Shown here: positions 1 through 6,655 of the stretch, in pieces | How the letters are laid out: every line of letters begins with the position of its first letter | Numbering within the stretch: position 1 is the stretch's first letter | Assembly: GCA_038117205.1 (NCBI GenBank) | Contig: JAYOFL010000075.1 | Coordinates: forward strand, 1 to 13,987 | Source of the DNA: JAQBZY01 sp038117205 | Lineage (GTDB): Bacteria; Pseudomonadota; Alphaproteobacteria; Rhodospirillales; Casp-alpha2 | Length of the DNA: 13,987 nt | Direction: 5' to 3' | Program-made: the position numbers and the translations under genes | Notes under the pieces: model-generated | Told to the model about the DNA's origin: nothing | Seen by the model: the letters and a program-made list of their open reading frames with translations, nothing else | The model's database searches: none

Positions 1-178
1 TGGCGACGAAGCCCGGCAGGTGCTTGGCCGAGCAGGTCGGCGTGAAGGCGCCCGGCAGGCCGAAGATCACGACCTTCTTGCCCTTGAAGATGTCGTCGGT
101 GGAAACGCTGTCGGGGCCGTCGCCGGTCATGGTGGCGAGGGTCACGGAGGGAATTTTATCGCCCGCTTTGATCGTCAT
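1..178 (-). CDS. Peroxiredoxin, Prx5-like (partial, 3' end beyond window)
   Basis: This is the first 59 codons of a thiol peroxidase that reduces hydrogen peroxide and organic hydroperoxides, usually in the cytoplasm with glutathione/glutaredoxin or thioredoxin as reductant. It shows the Prx5-type active-site stretch PGAFTPTCSAKHLPGF, with the peroxidatic cysteine at residue 49, preceded by the strand KKVVIFGLPG. The ATG at 178 is chosen because a purine-rich GGGAGAGAGA lies just upstream on the minus strand (about 181-190). It follows the DsbD-like gene on the same strand after a 141-nt gap, so the two may be co-transcribed or this gene may have its own promoter; I see no convincing one. The resolving cysteine and C-terminus are outside the window, so 1-Cys versus 2-Cys type and any glutaredoxin fusion cannot be decided. 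Confidence 0.9.
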   Translation of the reverse strand, partial: MTIKAGDKIPSVTLATMTGDGPDSVSTDDIFKGKKVVIFGLPGAFTPTCSAKHLPGFVA

Positions 179-319
179 GCTCTCTCTCCCGTGGGTGTGC
201 TGCGAATGAAAATTGCTGGGCCGGTATTCCAGCCTTGCACACACATAGGCCGCCCGGGCCAAGATTGGAAGAGCGAAGGCGCGGGATAACTTGGAAGCCC
301 TAGAAACTAAAGGGTTATT

Positions 320-2512
320 CTATCGGAAGCGGGCGGCGACGGCGGTCGAGGACGCGCGCACCAGTGCGTCCAGCACGACGCTTTCACTAAGCAGTTCCGG
401 CAACGCGATGCCGTCCTTGGCGTTCGGTCCGTAGACGGCGTTGAAGGGAATGCCGTAGCGCCCGAAGCTCGCCAGATAGGCGGCGATATCCGGGTCCGGC
501 CGCGTCCAATCGGCGCGCATCGCCGTGACCTCGCCCCGGCCGAGGATGTCGGCGAGCCGGCCGCGCTCCAGCACCAGGGTCTTATTGACCTGGCACGTGA
601 TGCACCAGTCCGCCGTCACGTCGACGAGGACCGTGCCGCCGCCGGCGACGACGGCGTCGAGCGCGGCCCGGTCGAAGGGTTTCCAGGCGATCTTGCCGGC
701 GGTGGGCGCGGCGGGCGTGGCCGGGTCCGGCGGTCCGTTCAGATCGCCGACGTAGGGTGCGCCGACGGCGAGGACGCTGACGACGGTCAACAGGATCGGC
801 GTCGCGCGGCGCAACTCCGGCATTCTGTGCATGACCGGTCCCATCCAGATCGCCGTCAGAACCAACAGGCCGCCGATGGCGGCGGCGGCGTTCCAACCGG
901 CGACGCCGGCGATGACGCTCAGCAGCCAGATCGCCGTCGCGGCGAGCGCCAGCCCGAGCACGAATTTGAACCTCGGCATCCATGGTCCCGGCTTCGGCAT
1001 CCGCGTCGCCAGCGCCGGAAAGGCGGCGACGGCGAGATAGGGCGTCGCCAGTCCGAAGCCCAGGAACGCGAACACGGCGGCGATTTCCGCCGGGCCGCGC
1101 GCCAGCGCGAAGCCGACGGCGGTGCCGAGAAACGGTGCCGAGCAGGGCGTCGCCAGCAATGTTGCGAAGGCGCCTTGCAGGAAGTGTCCGGCGATGCCAC
1201 CGACGCCGTGTCCCGCCATCGCCTTGTCGGCGAGTGCCCCCGGCAGCCGGAACTCGAAGAACCCCCACATGTTGCAGGCGAACAGCGTCACCAGCACGGC
1301 CATGCCGGCGAGGAACCAGCCCTGCTGGAACTGAATGCCCCAGCCGATGGCGGCGCCCGCGCCCTTGAACGCGATCAGGCCGCCGGCCAGAACCATAAAG
1401 GCGCTGACGACGCCGGCGGCGCTGGCGAGAAAGCCGGCGCGGACCCGTGCCCGCTCGCCGCCGCCGTGTTTGACGAGGCTCAGCAGCTTGATCGAGAGGA
1501 CCGGCAGCACGCACGGCATCAGGTTCAGGATCAGGCCGCCGAGATAGGCGAGGGCCAGGATCGCGAGGATGGACGCACCGTTGCCGACAGGCGCGCCAGA
1601 TGCGGGAGCCACGCTCGCCGTGACGGCCGCCTCGACGGCGCTTCGCCCGTCACGGAGCGTCAGCGTGAACGACGTGCCGGCGAGCTTCTCCGCCGCTGCC
1701 GCCGCCGTGCCGTCGAAGCCCGAGACGCCGACGCGTAGCGTCGCCGACCGGCCGTCGGCGGCCAGGGATACGTCCGGCTTGCCGTAACCGAGGCCGGCCG
1801 GTCCCTCGACGAACAGATCGGGCTGGGCGAAGGCGACGTCGGCGTTGGCGTCGGCGATCAGATAGAGCGCCTTGGCGGTCGCCTGCAGCCGCAACGCGCG
1901 GACGCGCATGTGCGCATCCGCGCCCTGGCGCGGCACAAGCGACGCGAACCTGCCGATGCTGTGCGCGTGCGCGCTCGGCCGACCGTCGCCGGGCGGGATC
2001 GTCATGGAGACGGTCGCGTCGAAGGGAATGCAGATGTCGTTGCAGGCGAGATAGCGGACATGCGCGGCGATGGTCGCCGGTTTGGTGGGGTTGGCGATCC
2101 TGGCCGTGAACGGCATGATCACGGCGTCCTCGTAACCGAGCGTTTCCAGCCCGAGGACGGAGAACCGCTCCGGCACCGGCCACTCCATCGGACCGACGGC
2201 GGCATTATCGCTCGCGTCCCATTTCGGATCGGGCGGGAACCCGGCGTCGCCGGGCGAGCGCCAATAGACCTTCCAATGCGGCTTCATGCGGAATTCCAGG
2301 CCGGCGCGCACCGTGCCGGCGGCGCCGATGCTTTCCTGCGCGGCGACCAGACGGACGGCGGACTGCGCCTCTTCCGCCCATGGGGATTGCGCCGCGCCGG
2401 CCGGACGAACGAATCCCGACGCCATCGCCAGCGCGCAAAGCAGGATGGCAATAACGGCGCGGAACGGAGTGCTGGGCGGGGTCATGGCACGCATCGACAC
2501 TCGAAACGCCAC
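320..2512 (-). CDS. DsbD/ScsB-family protein-disulfide reductase
   Basis: This inner-membrane protein probably carries electrons from cytoplasmic thioredoxin to periplasmic thiol proteins. Residue numbers follow the 730-codon GTG reading. There is a signal peptide (about 17-41, ending RPAGAA) and a periplasmic N-terminal domain (about 45-305) with a CNDIC pair at C157/C161, as in ScsB-type proteins. An eight-helix-type membrane domain (about 312-595) has MPCVLPVLSIK (C334) and ATPCSAPF (C457), the two redox cysteines of the DsbD membrane core. A C-terminal thioredoxin-like domain has ADWCITC (C637/C640). Length suits the ScsB branch, which is longer than E. coli DsbD. The start is unsure: GTG at 2512, ATG at 2494 and ATG at 2485 are in frame, none with a clear ribosome site. 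The ATG at 2485 gives the most ordinary signal peptide. The peroxiredoxin follows downstream; yqgE is divergent. Confidence 0.9.
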   Translation of the reverse strand: MAFRVSMRAMTPPSTPFRAVIAILLCALAMASGFVRPAGAAQSPWAEEAQSAVRLVAAQESIGAAGTVRAGLEFRMKPHWKVYWRSPGDAGFPPDPKWDASDNAAVGPMEWPVPERFSVLGLETLGYEDAVIMPFTARIANPTKPATIAAHVRYLACNDICIPFDATVSMTIPPGDGRPSAHAHSIGRFASLVPRQGADAHMRVRALRLQATAKALYLIADANADVAFAQPDLFVEGPAGLGYGKPDVSLAADGRSATLRVGVSGFDGTAAAAAEKLAGTSFTLTLRDGRSAVEAAVTASVAPASGAPVGNGASILAILALAYLGGLILNLMPCVLPVLSIKLLSLVKHGGGERARVRAGFLASAAGVVSAFMVLAGGLIAFKGAGAAIGWGIQFQQGWFLAGMAVLVTLFACNMWGFFEFRLPGALADKAMAGHGVGGIAGHFLQGAFATLLATPCSAPFLGTAVGFALARGPAEIAAVFAFLGFGLATPYLAVAAFPALATRMPKPGPWMPRFKFVLGLALAATAIWLLSVIAGVAGWNAAAAIGGLLVLTAIWMGPVMHRMPELRRATPILLTVVSVLAVGAPYVGDLNGPPDPATPAAPTAGKIAWKPFDRAALDAVVAGGGTVLVDVTADWCITCQVNKTLVLERGRLADILGRGEVTAMRADWTRPDPDIAAYLASFGRYGIPFNAVYGPNAKDGIALPELLSESVVLDALVRASSTAVAARFR

Positions 2513-2546
2513 AGAACGACGGTGAATTCAAGGAAGATCGCGTCTC

Positions 2547-2570
2547 TCACGCGCAGTTGACGGGGCGTGA
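2547..2570. promoter_or_regulatory. Inverted repeat in divergent intergenic region, possible operator
   Basis: TCACGC (2547-2552) and GCGTGA (2565-2570) form a perfect 6-bp inverted repeat with a 12-bp spacer in the gap between the DsbD-like gene (minus) and yqgE (plus). Spacing of half-site centres is 18 bp. A repeat this short can occur by chance, and no regulator is known from the window. Confidence 0.25.
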
Positions 2571-2592
2571 AAGGAGCGCCGCCTTACCGGTT

Positions 2593-2621
2593 TTGGCCTT
2601 CCGGGCCCGGCGTGCCATAAT
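2593..2621 (+). promoter_or_regulatory. Candidate sigma-70 promoter of the yqgE gene
   Basis: TTGGCC (2593-2598) and CATAAT (2616-2621) are separated by exactly 17 bp, a good fit to a housekeeping promoter, and would give a leader of roughly 65 nt before the ATG at 2694. The spacer contains the palindrome CCGGGCCCGG (2601-2610). This was judged by eye only. Confidence 0.45.
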
Positions 2622-2693
2622 GCCGACGAAATCCGGGCCGAAATTCGGTCCACGACGAAGAAGGATGCGACAGTCCTCGCGGAGTAACCGACG

Positions 2694-3281
2694 ATGCCGG
2701 CAGCCGAGAAGATTTCCGAAAACGCCGACGCCTACCTGACCGGCCGTTTCCTGGTCGCCATGCCGGGCATGCCGGATACCCGGTTCGCCAAGACCGTCAT
2801 CTACATGTGCGCGCATGGCCCCGAGGGGGCCATGGGCCTCGTCGTCAACAAACCCATCGAAACCATCAGCTTCCCGGAACTGCTGGAGCAATTGGACATT
2901 CCCGTGCCGCCCGCCGGCGACGGCATCGCCGTGCTGTTCGGCGGCCCGGTCGAGGCGGGGCGCGGCTTCGTGCTGCACACCGCCGACTACACCATGGACG
3001 CCACCATGATGGTGAACGACGACGTGGCGCTGACGGCGACCGTCGATATCCTGCGCGCCATCGCCGGCGGCGAGGGGCCGAAGCAGCGGCTGCTGGCGCT
3101 CGGCTACGCCGGCTGGGGCGCCGGTCAATTGGACGACGAGATTCGCGCCAACGGCTGGCTCAGCGTCGACGCCGACGCGGATCTCCTGTTCGGCACCGCC
3201 GCCGAAGACAAATGGGAACGCGCCATGGCGAAGATCGGCGTCGATCCGCGCATGCTGTCGGACGACGCCGGCCATGCCTAA
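2694..3281 (+). CDS. YqgE/AlgH family protein (UPF0301, DUF179)
   Basis: This 195-residue cytoplasmic protein belongs to the conserved YqgE/AlgH family, whose biochemical role is not settled; the AlgH name comes from an alginate-regulation link in Pseudomonas. Family signatures are visible: YLTGRFLVAMPGM near residue 14, GAMGLVVNKP near 45, GGPVEAGRGFVLHT near 83 and GYAGWGAGQLDDEI near 140, ending with a short variable tail. Length is normal for the family. The ATG at 2694 has GGAG at 2681-2684 as a ribosome site. It is transcribed away from the DsbD-like gene, and its last 8 nt overlap the start of the next small gene, which suggests one transcript and coupled translation. Family assignment is firm; function is not. 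Confidence 0.92.
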   Translation: MPAAEKISENADAYLTGRFLVAMPGMPDTRFAKTVIYMCAHGPEGAMGLVVNKPIETISFPELLEQLDIPVPPAGDGIAVLFGGPVEAGRGFVLHTADYTMDATMMVNDDVALTATVDILRAIAGGEGPKQRLLALGYAGWGAGQLDDEIRANGWLSVDADADLLFGTAAEDKWERAMAKIGVDPRMLSDDAGHA

Positions 3282-3528
3282 GAAGGAAAATCCCGCCCGC
3301 GCCCTCGAGGCCGATCTCAAGGCCCGCCTCGCCGCCTGCAAGGACGCCGAGGAAATGAACGACCGCGTCATCCTGCCGTTCGTCGCCGCGCTGGAAGCGG
3401 TGTGCGGCGAGCGCGGCTACGTTCTCAACATCTACGGCGACACGGCGAACCTGGTGTTCACCGGCGACCCGGACGCGGCGGAGGAAATCTTCCAGATCGT
3501 CGAGGCGTATCTCGACGACGAGGAATAA
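3274..3528 (+). CDS. Small acidic protein of unknown function
   Basis: This 84-residue protein is one I do not recognise. It starts at an ATG inside the last codons of yqgE (8-nt overlap, +1 frame), so translation is probably coupled. The N-terminal half (about residues 5-45) looks helical and charged. It is followed by an alternating pattern (GYVLNIYGDTANLVFTGD, about 48-65) that reads like two short strands, then a helix ending in the acidic tail DDEE. There is no signal peptide, membrane span or cysteine pair; a single cysteine lies near residue 44. Codon use is like the neighbours, with strong GC in third positions, which supports a real gene. It is the last gene before the convergent repeat region. 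A small alpha/beta fold, perhaps oligomeric, is an inference only. Confidence 0.75.
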   Translation: MPKKENPARALEADLKARLAACKDAEEMNDRVILPFVAALEAVCGERGYVLNIYGDTANLVFTGDPDAAEEIFQIVEAYLDDEE

Positions 3529-3560
3529 TTTTCGGCGTCGCGCCTTTTCCACTCCCCTGC

Positions 3561-3643
3561 CACCCCGGGCCTGTCCCAGGGTACACACTCAAACACCCGA
3601 CGTGACGTAAAGAGTGGACCCCGGAATAAATCCGGGGTGACGG
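3561..3643. repeat. Palindromic intergenic repeat, copy 1
   Basis: This 83-bp element begins CACCCCGGGCC and ends CCGGGGTGACGG. By hand alignment it matches copy 2 (3680-3785) at 76 of 83 positions once a 23-nt insert in copy 2 is removed. Its ends are mutually inverted (CACCCCGG against CCGGGGTG), so it could fold into a long stem. It lies between convergent genes, typical of REP-like elements, and may act as a bidirectional terminator or mRNA 3' end stabiliser; that role is inferred. Confidence 0.8.
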
Positions 3644-3679
3644 GTATATGTGTCTCAACGCCCGCCAACACATCTTCGT

Positions 3680-3785
3680 CACCCCGGGCTCGTCCCGGGG
3701 TCCACATTCAAACACCCGACGTGGCGCAAAGAGTGGACCCCGGAACCCCTGTTCAAGCCAGGGGCAGGTAAATCCGGGGTGACGG
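3680..3785. repeat. Palindromic intergenic repeat, copy 2 with 23-nt insert
   Basis: This is a direct repeat of copy 1, in the same orientation, 36 bp after it. It has an outer inverted pair (CACCCCGG with CCGGGGTG) and a perfect inner pair (CGGGGTCCAC with GTGGACCCCG), so it can form either one long arm or two small hairpins. Between GGAA and TAAATCC it carries a 23-nt insert (3746-3768) that is itself a hairpin: CCCCTG, a 7-nt loop, CAGGGG. The rest of the 3529-3820 gap holds nothing else I can support. Confidence 0.8.
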
Positions 3786-3820
3786 TTTGTGTGAGGCGTT
3801 CGTCGGGATGACGAGAAAGG

Positions 3821-5077
3821 CTATCCGAACCGGGCGGCGAGGCTCTCGTAGCTTTCGAGGCGCCGCATCGGGCCGATCGCGGCGACCGCCGGGCGTCCCT
3901 TGAAGATGCGTTCGGCGACGCGCTTCACGGCGGCGACGTCGACCGCATCGATCTGCGCCACCACTTCGTCCACCGGCAAGTGCCGGTTGAACACCAGAAG
4001 CTGCCGCGCCAACTGCTCGGCCCTAGACGACGTGCTTTCCAGACCCATCAGGATGCTCGCCTTCAACTGGGCGCGGGCGCGGGCGGTTTCCTCCTCGCCG
4101 ACGTCGGCGATGACCTTGGCCGCCTCGCCGGCGATCAGTGGCGTCAGTTCCTCGACCTCTTCGGCGCCGGTGCCGGCGTAGATGCCGAACAGGCCGCCGT
4201 CCTCGTAGCACGCCAGGAACGAATAGATGGAATAGGCGAGGCCCCGGTCCTCGCGGATTTCCTGGAAGAGGCGCGACGACATGCCGCCGCCGAACAGCGT
4301 CGAGAGCACCGACGCGGCGTAGAAGTCCTTGTCCCGATAGCCGAGCCCTTCGAGGCCGAGCACCACGTGCACCTGCTCGAGATCGCGCTCGACCCGCATC
4401 TCGCCGCCGACGTACTGGGCGGACGGGCGTTCCGGCCGTGCCGCGCCGGCGAGCCCGCCGAAGGCGTCCTCGACCATGGCGACGACGCGGTCGTGATCGA
4501 CGCGGCCGGCGGCGGCGAAGACCGTGACCGGCGCCGTGTAGGCGTCCTGGCGGTAGCCCTGCACCTGATCGCGCTCGAAGCCGCGGATGATCGGTTCGGT
4601 GCCGAGCACCGAGCGTCCCATGGACTGTTCCGGAAAAGCCGTTTCCTGGAAGTGATCGAAGACGATGTCGTCCGGCGTGTCGTTGGCTTGGTGGATTTCC
4701 TGGCAGATGACCGACTTCTCGCGCTCCAGTTCCTCGGCGTCCATGGTCGGGTTCTGGATGATGTCGGCGATCATGTCGATGGCGAGCGGCACGTCCTCCT
4801 TCAGCACCTTGGCGTAGTAGGCGGTGTGCTCGCGCGACGTATAGGCGTTGATGTGGCCGCCGACCGCCTCGATCTCCTCCGCGATCTGCCGCGCCGAGCG
4901 CCGGCGCGTGCCCTTGAAGACCATGTGCTCGAGAAGATGCGAGATGCCGTTGACGGAAGGCTGCTCGTCCCGCGCGCCGGACTCGATCCAGGCGCCGAGG
5001 GAGGCCGTCTCGACCATCGGCATTTCGTCGGTGGCGACGCGGAGCCCGTTCGCCAGCGTCGTGACGCGGACGGTCAT
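3821..5077 (-). CDS. M16 family zinc peptidase, mitochondrial processing peptidase beta-like
   Basis: This 418-residue zinc peptidase resembles the beta subunit of mitochondrial processing peptidase and YmxG-type bacterial proteases, which are probably cytoplasmic. The inverted zinc motif HLLEH is at residues 47-51 (H47, E50, H51), and the third ligand fits E127 in CQEIHQ, 76 residues after H51, as expected for the clan. Nearby GGHINAYTSREHTAYY (about 73-88) is a family signature. The C-terminal half holds the inactive M16 C domain with GGGMSSRLFQEIREDRGLAYSI. The start is the ATG at 5077, which overlaps the thrC stop in an ATGA arrangement, so translation is likely coupled. The thrC-M16 pair recurs in alphaproteobacteria. 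The natural substrate is not known. The gene ends just before the palindromic repeats. Confidence 0.93.
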   Translation of the reverse strand: MTVRVTTLANGLRVATDEMPMVETASLGAWIESGARDEQPSVNGISHLLEHMVFKGTRRRSARQIAEEIEAVGGHINAYTSREHTAYYAKVLKEDVPLAIDMIADIIQNPTMDAEELEREKSVICQEIHQANDTPDDIVFDHFQETAFPEQSMGRSVLGTEPIIRGFERDQVQGYRQDAYTAPVTVFAAAGRVDHDRVVAMVEDAFGGLAGAARPERPSAQYVGGEMRVERDLEQVHVVLGLEGLGYRDKDFYAASVLSTLFGGGMSSRLFQEIREDRGLAYSIYSFLACYEDGGLFGIYAGTGAEEVEELTPLIAGEAAKVIADVGEEETARARAQLKASILMGLESTSSRAEQLARQLLVFNRHLPVDEVVAQIDAVDVAAVKRVAERIFKGRPAVAAIGPMRRLESYESLAARFG

Positions 5078-6483
5078 GCCGCCCCCTGTTTGGCGGGACG
5101 GCGCTCGTCGATGAGCGCCTCCAGTGCCTTCAAGTCGTTGTCGACGACGGTCAGGCGTTCCTCGCGGGTCAGCAGATCGGCCATGCGCGCCGGCAGTTGC
5201 GGCCGGACGCCGGCCGCCGCCTCGACGGCGTCAGGGAACTTGGCCGGATGGGCCGTCGCCAGCACGACCATCGGCGTGCCGTCGGTTTCCGGCTTTTCCA
5301 GCGCCGCGGCGTAGGCGACCGCCGAATGCGGATCGAGCAGATAGCCGGTCTTCGCGTGCACCTCGCGGATCGTCTTCGTGGTGCCGGCGTCATCGTAGCG
5401 CGCACCGTCGAACAGCTTGCGGGCGCGCGCCAGCACGTCCTTGGAAACCGAAAAGGCGCCGGTGTCGCGGAAGCCCTTGAGCGTCGCTTCGACGCGCGCG
5501 CCGTCCCGGTCCAGGAGATCGAACAGAAGCCGCTCGAAGTTGGACGAGACCTGAATGTCCATGCTCGGGCTCAGCGTCGGCACCACGCCGTCCATGCGCA
5601 TCTCGCCGGCGGCGAAGAAGCGGGTCAGGATGTCGTTGGCGTTCGACGCCACCAGGAACCGTTTCACCGAGAGGCCCATCTGCTGCGCGGCGTAGCCGGC
5701 GAAGACGTTGCCGAAGTTGCCGGTCGGCACCGTGAACGACACGGGCCTTTCCGGCGCGCCCAACCGTACGGCGGCGTTCACGTAATAGACGATCTGCGCC
5801 ATCACGCGCGCCCAGTTGATGGAATTGACGGCGGACAGCTTGTGCCGGTCGCGGAACGGCGTGTCGTTGAACATCGCCTTCACGAGGTCCTGGCAGTCGT
5901 CGAAGGTGCCCTTGACGGCGATCGAATGGATGTTGTCGGCAAGCACCGTCGTCATCTGCCGGCGCTGCACTTCCGAGACGCGGCCGTCCGGGAACAGCAT
6001 GAAGACGTCGAGCGCGTCCTTGTCGCGGCAGGCCTCGATGGCGGCCGATCCGGTGTCGCCGGACGTCGCGCCGACGATGGTGATGCGCTCGCCGCGCTTG
6101 GAAAGCACATGATCGAAGAGGCCGCCCAGCAACTGCATGGCGACGTCCTTGAAGGCGAGCGTCGGACCGTGGAACAGCTCCATCAGGTGGATGCCGTCGC
6201 CCATGTCGCGGAGCGGCGCGACCTCGCCGCCTTCGAACGACGTGTAGGCGCGCTCGATGATGCCGCCGAGACCGGTGTCGGAAACGGTGCCGCCGACGAA
6301 GGGCCGGATCACCCGGAAGGCGATTTCATTGTAGGAGAGACCCTTGAAGGACTTGAGATCGGCGGCGCTCAGCGCCGGCCAGCTTTCCGGCAGATAAAGG
6401 CCGCCGTCGCGGGCGAGGCCCGTCAGCAGGACGTCGTCGAACGCCAGCACCGGCGCCCGGCCGCGTGTCGAAACGTAACGCAA
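5074..6483 (-). CDS. thrC: Threonine synthase (TTG start)
   Basis: This PLP enzyme converts O-phospho-L-homoserine to L-threonine in the cytoplasm, the last step of threonine synthesis. It reads as 469 residues from TTG at 6483, giving MRYVSTRG, the usual N-terminus of the family. An AGGGAGA ribosome site (6492-6498) sits about 8 nt upstream. A longer reading from 6531 would add 16 residues (GSGPPRPREK) unlike any threonine synthase and would place this ribosome site inside the gene. The PLP lysine is K112 in GPTLAFKDVAMQ. A later GATSGDTGSAAIEA loop binds phosphate, and PTGNFGNVFAGY is also conserved. It belongs to the longer, fungal/proteobacterial class. It overlaps the M16 gene by 4 nt and faces away from the TAXI gene. 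Confidence 0.95.
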   Translation of the reverse strand: MRYVSTRGRAPVLAFDDVLLTGLARDGGLYLPESWPALSAADLKSFKGLSYNEIAFRVIRPFVGGTVSDTGLGGIIERAYTSFEGGEVAPLRDMGDGIHLMELFHGPTLAFKDVAMQLLGGLFDHVLSKRGERITIVGATSGDTGSAAIEACRDKDALDVFMLFPDGRVSEVQRRQMTTVLADNIHSIAVKGTFDDCQDLVKAMFNDTPFRDRHKLSAVNSINWARVMAQIVYYVNAAVRLGAPERPVSFTVPTGNFGNVFAGYAAQQMGLSVKRFLVASNANDILTRFFAAGEMRMDGVVPTLSPSMDIQVSSNFERLLFDLLDRDGARVEATLKGFRDTGAFSVSKDVLARARKLFDGARYDDAGTTKTIREVHAKTGYLLDPHSAVAYAAALEKPETDGTPMVVLATAHPAKFPDAVEAAAGVRPQLPARMADLLTREERLTVVDNDLKALEALIDERRPAKQGAA

Positions 6484-6491
6484 GCCAGTCT

Positions 6492-6498
6492 TCTCCCT
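6492..6498 (-). promoter_or_regulatory. Ribosome binding site that fixes the thrC TTG start
   Basis: On the minus strand AGGGAGA precedes the TTG at 6483 by about 8 nt. It is the best Shine-Dalgarno match in the region and selects the TTG over the upstream in-frame start at 6531. Confidence 0.7.
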
Positions 6499-6643
6499 GG
6501 GTCTGGGCGGTCCGGACCCGCCGGCCGCCACCGAATTCGGCGTAACGTATCGGTCAGGGAAGGGTGATACAAGGCAAGGCTGGGGACACCCGCCGGTTGC
6601 GCGGATGCGCGGTTCCGGAGAGAATTACGGCGGGGTGCCGGAT

Positions 6644-6650
6644 GGGAGGA
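6644..6650 (+). promoter_or_regulatory. Ribosome binding site of the TAXI binding protein
   Basis: GGGAGGA lies 5 nt before the ATG at 6656 and decides that start over an in-frame ATG at 6605, which would put 17 extra residues before the signal peptide. Confidence 0.75.
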
Positions 6651-6655
6651 CTGCG

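Noticed and set aside
298..319. Possible terminator after the DsbD-like gene
   Set aside because: The stem CCCTAG with CTAAAGGG is short, bulged and lacks a T-run on the minus strand.
827..1738. Plus-strand frame (303 codons)
   Set aside because: It is antisense to the DsbD-like membrane domain, with a charged low-complexity product.
2557..2562. TTGACG as a -35 box for yqgE
   Set aside because: No acceptable -10 hexamer lies 16-19 bp downstream; the pair at 2593 and 2616 is better.
3432..3715. Small minus-strand frames in the repeat region
   Set aside because: They are translations of the palindromic repeats, with no ribosome site and no conserved features.
3980..5314. Long open frame on the plus strand (444 codons)
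   Set aside because: It is antisense to the M16 and thrC genes, is rich in Arg, Gly, Asp and His, and has no recognisable motif. It is an open shadow caused by high GC in third positions.
5197..6567. Long plus-strand frame (456 codons)
   Set aside because: It is antisense to threonine synthase, whose motifs are clear. The composition is low-complexity and there is no ribosome site.
6547..6570. GTATC-N14-GATAC inverted repeat between thrC and the TAXI gene
   Set aside because: The arms are only 5 bp with a long spacer, so chance occurrence is likely. No clear promoter pair was found around it.
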